Positions 62,155-64,000 of a DNA stretch of 64,000 nucleotides are shown here, one piece after another (position 1 is the first letter of the stretch; every line of letters begins with the position of its first letter). The translations under genes and the position numbers were made by a program. The notes under the pieces were generated by a model. That model was not told where the DNA came from. It did not search any database and saw nothing but the letters and a program-made list of their open reading frames with translations. Origin of the DNA: Thunnus maccoyii. Lineage: Eukaryota; Chordata; Actinopteri; Scombriformes; Scombridae. The stretch covers positions 18,710,501 to 18,774,500 of the forward strand of contig NC_056538.1 of assembly GCF_910596095.1 (NCBI RefSeq). The letters run 5' to 3'.

Positions 62155-63937
62155 AACCATCCCCACTTGGGCAACTTCAACGCCAAGATTGGCAGCAACA
62201 ACCGGGGTTATGAGGAGATCATGGGGTGGCAGGGTTTGGGCGAGATTGTTTGTTTGTTTTATTGTTTTATTAGGATCCCCATTAGCTGCTAATGACTGCT
62301 TTAATGACCGCTAGTCTTCCTGGGGTCCTCGCAAGAAAAAGATTACAACAGAACACAATACAGAGTGTTATTGATAATAAATTAAAATGAGAAAAGAAGT
62401 TATTAACAATGATGGTAAACTAAATGAGGCAAGATGAATGAGAACAGGGAGAGAATCGCCGACCTGTGTGCCACAAGCAACGTAGTCATTGGCGGGAGTT
62501 TCTTCCATCACAGAAGGATACACAAGGCTACTTGAGTATCACCAGACCTGTCGATGGAGAACCAAATCGAGCATGTGTGCACTGGGAAAAGGTTCAGAAG
62601 ATCTCTTCAAGATGTGTGCGTCAAATGTGGAGCTGATGTTGCTTTGGACCATTATCTCCTGGTTGCCCATATAAAGTTGAAACTGGAGAAATTGGATTGG
62701 GAAGACCAGCCAATGCCAGAGGTATAATACCACATTTCTGAAAGAAGCAGCCAGGTCAGAAGAGTTTGAGATCACGCTCTCAAACAAGTTCCAGGTCTTA
62801 CAAGAGCTGCTAGAGGAAGAGACCATTGACGAGAAGTGGCAGGGTATAAAAGAAGCAGTGACATCAACATGCCAGTAAGTGCTAGGCACCAAGAAACACA
62901 GCCACAAGAAATGGATCCCATCAGAGACCTTGAAAGGGATTAAGGAGAGGAAAAAGAAGGCGGTGGCAGTAAACAACAGTCGCACACGAGCCAGAAAGGC
63001 CAAAGCCCAAGAAGAGTACATAGAAGTGAATGGGACTGTCGAGGAATATCAGGGCAGACAAGAGGAACTACATGGAGATGCTGGCAGCAGAGGAAGAAGA
63101 AGCAGCTCGCCATGGCGACATGAGGGACCTGTATGTCACCATCAAGAAGCTTTCTAGAAAGTAGCAGACTGACAGAGAGGCCAGTGAGGGGCAAGGATGG
63201 GAAGACAATTCCAGATGTGGAAGAAAAGAAATGTAGATGGGTAGAGCATTTCAAAGAACTTTTGAACAGACCAGTCCCACAGAACCCAGTGGATATCCAG
63301 CCAGCTGACAGTGATCTGCCGATTGATTGCAGTGCACCTTCTAAAGAGGAGATCCGCAAGGCCATCAAACAACTGATGAACAAGAAGTCTGCAGCGCCAG
63401 ACAACATTCTGGCAGAAGCACTGAAAGCTGATGTTGAGACCAGCGTGGCAATGCTCTACCCCCTATTCATAAACATCTGGGATGAGGAGCAAGTCCTATC
63501 AGAGTGGTAGGAGGGGTACCTCATCAAGCTCCTGAAGAGAAGTGACCATAGTTCCTGTTCTAACTACAGGAGGATAACACCGCTGTCCATCCCAGACTTT
63601 CAAGAGAGTCCTCCTGAACAGGATGACAGATGCCGTCAATCCCCAGTTCCGAGACCAACAAGCTGGCTTTTGCAAGAACAGGTCCTACACTGACCGGATT
63701 ACAAAGCTGCATATCATTCATTCTGGAACAGTCACTGGAGTGGAACTCACCTCTCTATGTCAACTTTATTGACTATGCAAAGACGTTCGACATAGAAACA
63801 CGGACGCTGTGACCTGGAGGCAGACATGAAGAGAACTGGCCATACATGGGGACAGCTGGAGAAATTGGCCCAGGACTGGAATGCCTGGAGAGCATTTGTT
63901 GGTGGCCTATGCCCAAGTGGGGTCACAGTAAGTAAGT
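62155..63937 (+). mobile_element. Decayed non-LTR retrotransposon (LINE) fragment
   Basis: 5'-truncated. Begins in the endonuclease domain (NFNAKIGSNNRGYEEIMGW, near 62168), continues after a nested insertion with LCATSNVVIGGSFFHHRRIH, then the inter-domain region and the start of reverse transcriptase (63340-63560: KAIKQLMNKKSAAPDNILAE, LIKLLKRSDHSSCSNYRRIT). The frame is broken several times (stop at 63508, shifts near 63600 and 63690). After the YVNFIDYAKTFD palm motif (63758-63793) the sequence jumps to the extreme C-terminus (DLEADMKRTGHTWGQLEKLA), so the catalytic YxDD part is deleted. Ends with agtaagtaagta. Clade not assigned. Confidence 0.85.
62247..62435 (-). mobile_element. Short element nested in the LINE
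   Basis: Splits the LINE endonuclease between GLGE and MNENRERIADLC. Flanked by ggcgagat (62239-62246) and ggcaagat (62428-62435), a target duplication differing at one CpG-type position. Read on the - strand it ends ...GGGATCCTAATAAAACAATA and an AACA-rich tail, so it looks like the 3' end of a retroposon inserted in reverse orientation. Confidence 0.7.
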
Positions 63938-64000
63938 ATCTCCACTTGTTTGTCATTTGATCCTGAACTGCAGATTCTAGCTTGTCTTCAACAGTACATG

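Overview
The window is vertebrate nuclear DNA, from a ray-finned fish and most likely a percomorph teleost. The protein-coding exons are short, scattered over tens of kilobases and joined by GT-AG introns. The intervening DNA is full of CA/TG microsatellites and of small DNA transposons of the kinds common in teleost genomes. There are no bacterial features: no operons, no CRISPR array, no IS elements.

Three genes can be rebuilt exon by exon, and every splice phase closes. (1) 1-27308, + strand: the 3' two thirds of salt-inducible kinase 2 (sik2), 12 exons running from the kinase catalytic loop to the stop codon. The exons for the ATP-binding lobe lie outside the window. (2) 56627-40024, - strand: a complete ppp2r1b, the PP2A scaffold A subunit. 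Its 15 coding exons total 1770 nt and encode 589 residues, the same length as human PPP2R1A. (3) 57559-59403, + strand: a complete med29 (Mediator subunit 29), 4 exons, 178 residues. sik2 and ppp2r1b are tail to tail, the same arrangement as SIK2/PPP2R1B on human 11q23. ppp2r1b and med29 are head to head across 931 bp of promoter DNA. A possible 3'-terminal exon of a fourth gene (- strand) is seen near 62032-62061.

Layout: 1-7014 is an intron of sik2 with a hAT-type element and a dispersed repeat carrying nuclear-receptor motifs. 7015-27308 holds the sik2 exons. 27309-38441 is the sik2 3' UTR plus intergenic DNA, with TTAA-flanked MITEs, microsatellites, a decayed Tc1-like transposase and a degenerate minisatellite. 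38442-40023 is the probable ppp2r1b 3' UTR. 40024-56627 is ppp2r1b, whose largest intron (40856-46487) holds two copies of one DNA transposon, one of them nested in another repeat. 56628-57558 is the shared promoter region. 57559-59660 is med29. 59660-62150 is mostly featureless. 62155-63937 is a dead non-LTR retrotransposon with a second element inserted in it.

Functionally, sik2 is a cAMP-regulated AMPK-family kinase that keeps CRTC coactivators cytoplasmic, ppp2r1b scaffolds the PP2A phosphatase, and med29 belongs to the RNA polymerase II Mediator complex. No wholly new biological system is evident. The observations most worth a second look are a perfect oestrogen-response-type palindrome with DR1 sites inside a dispersed repeat, three perfect CRE octamers around sik2, several transposons with readable target-site duplications, and the candidate extra terminal exon.
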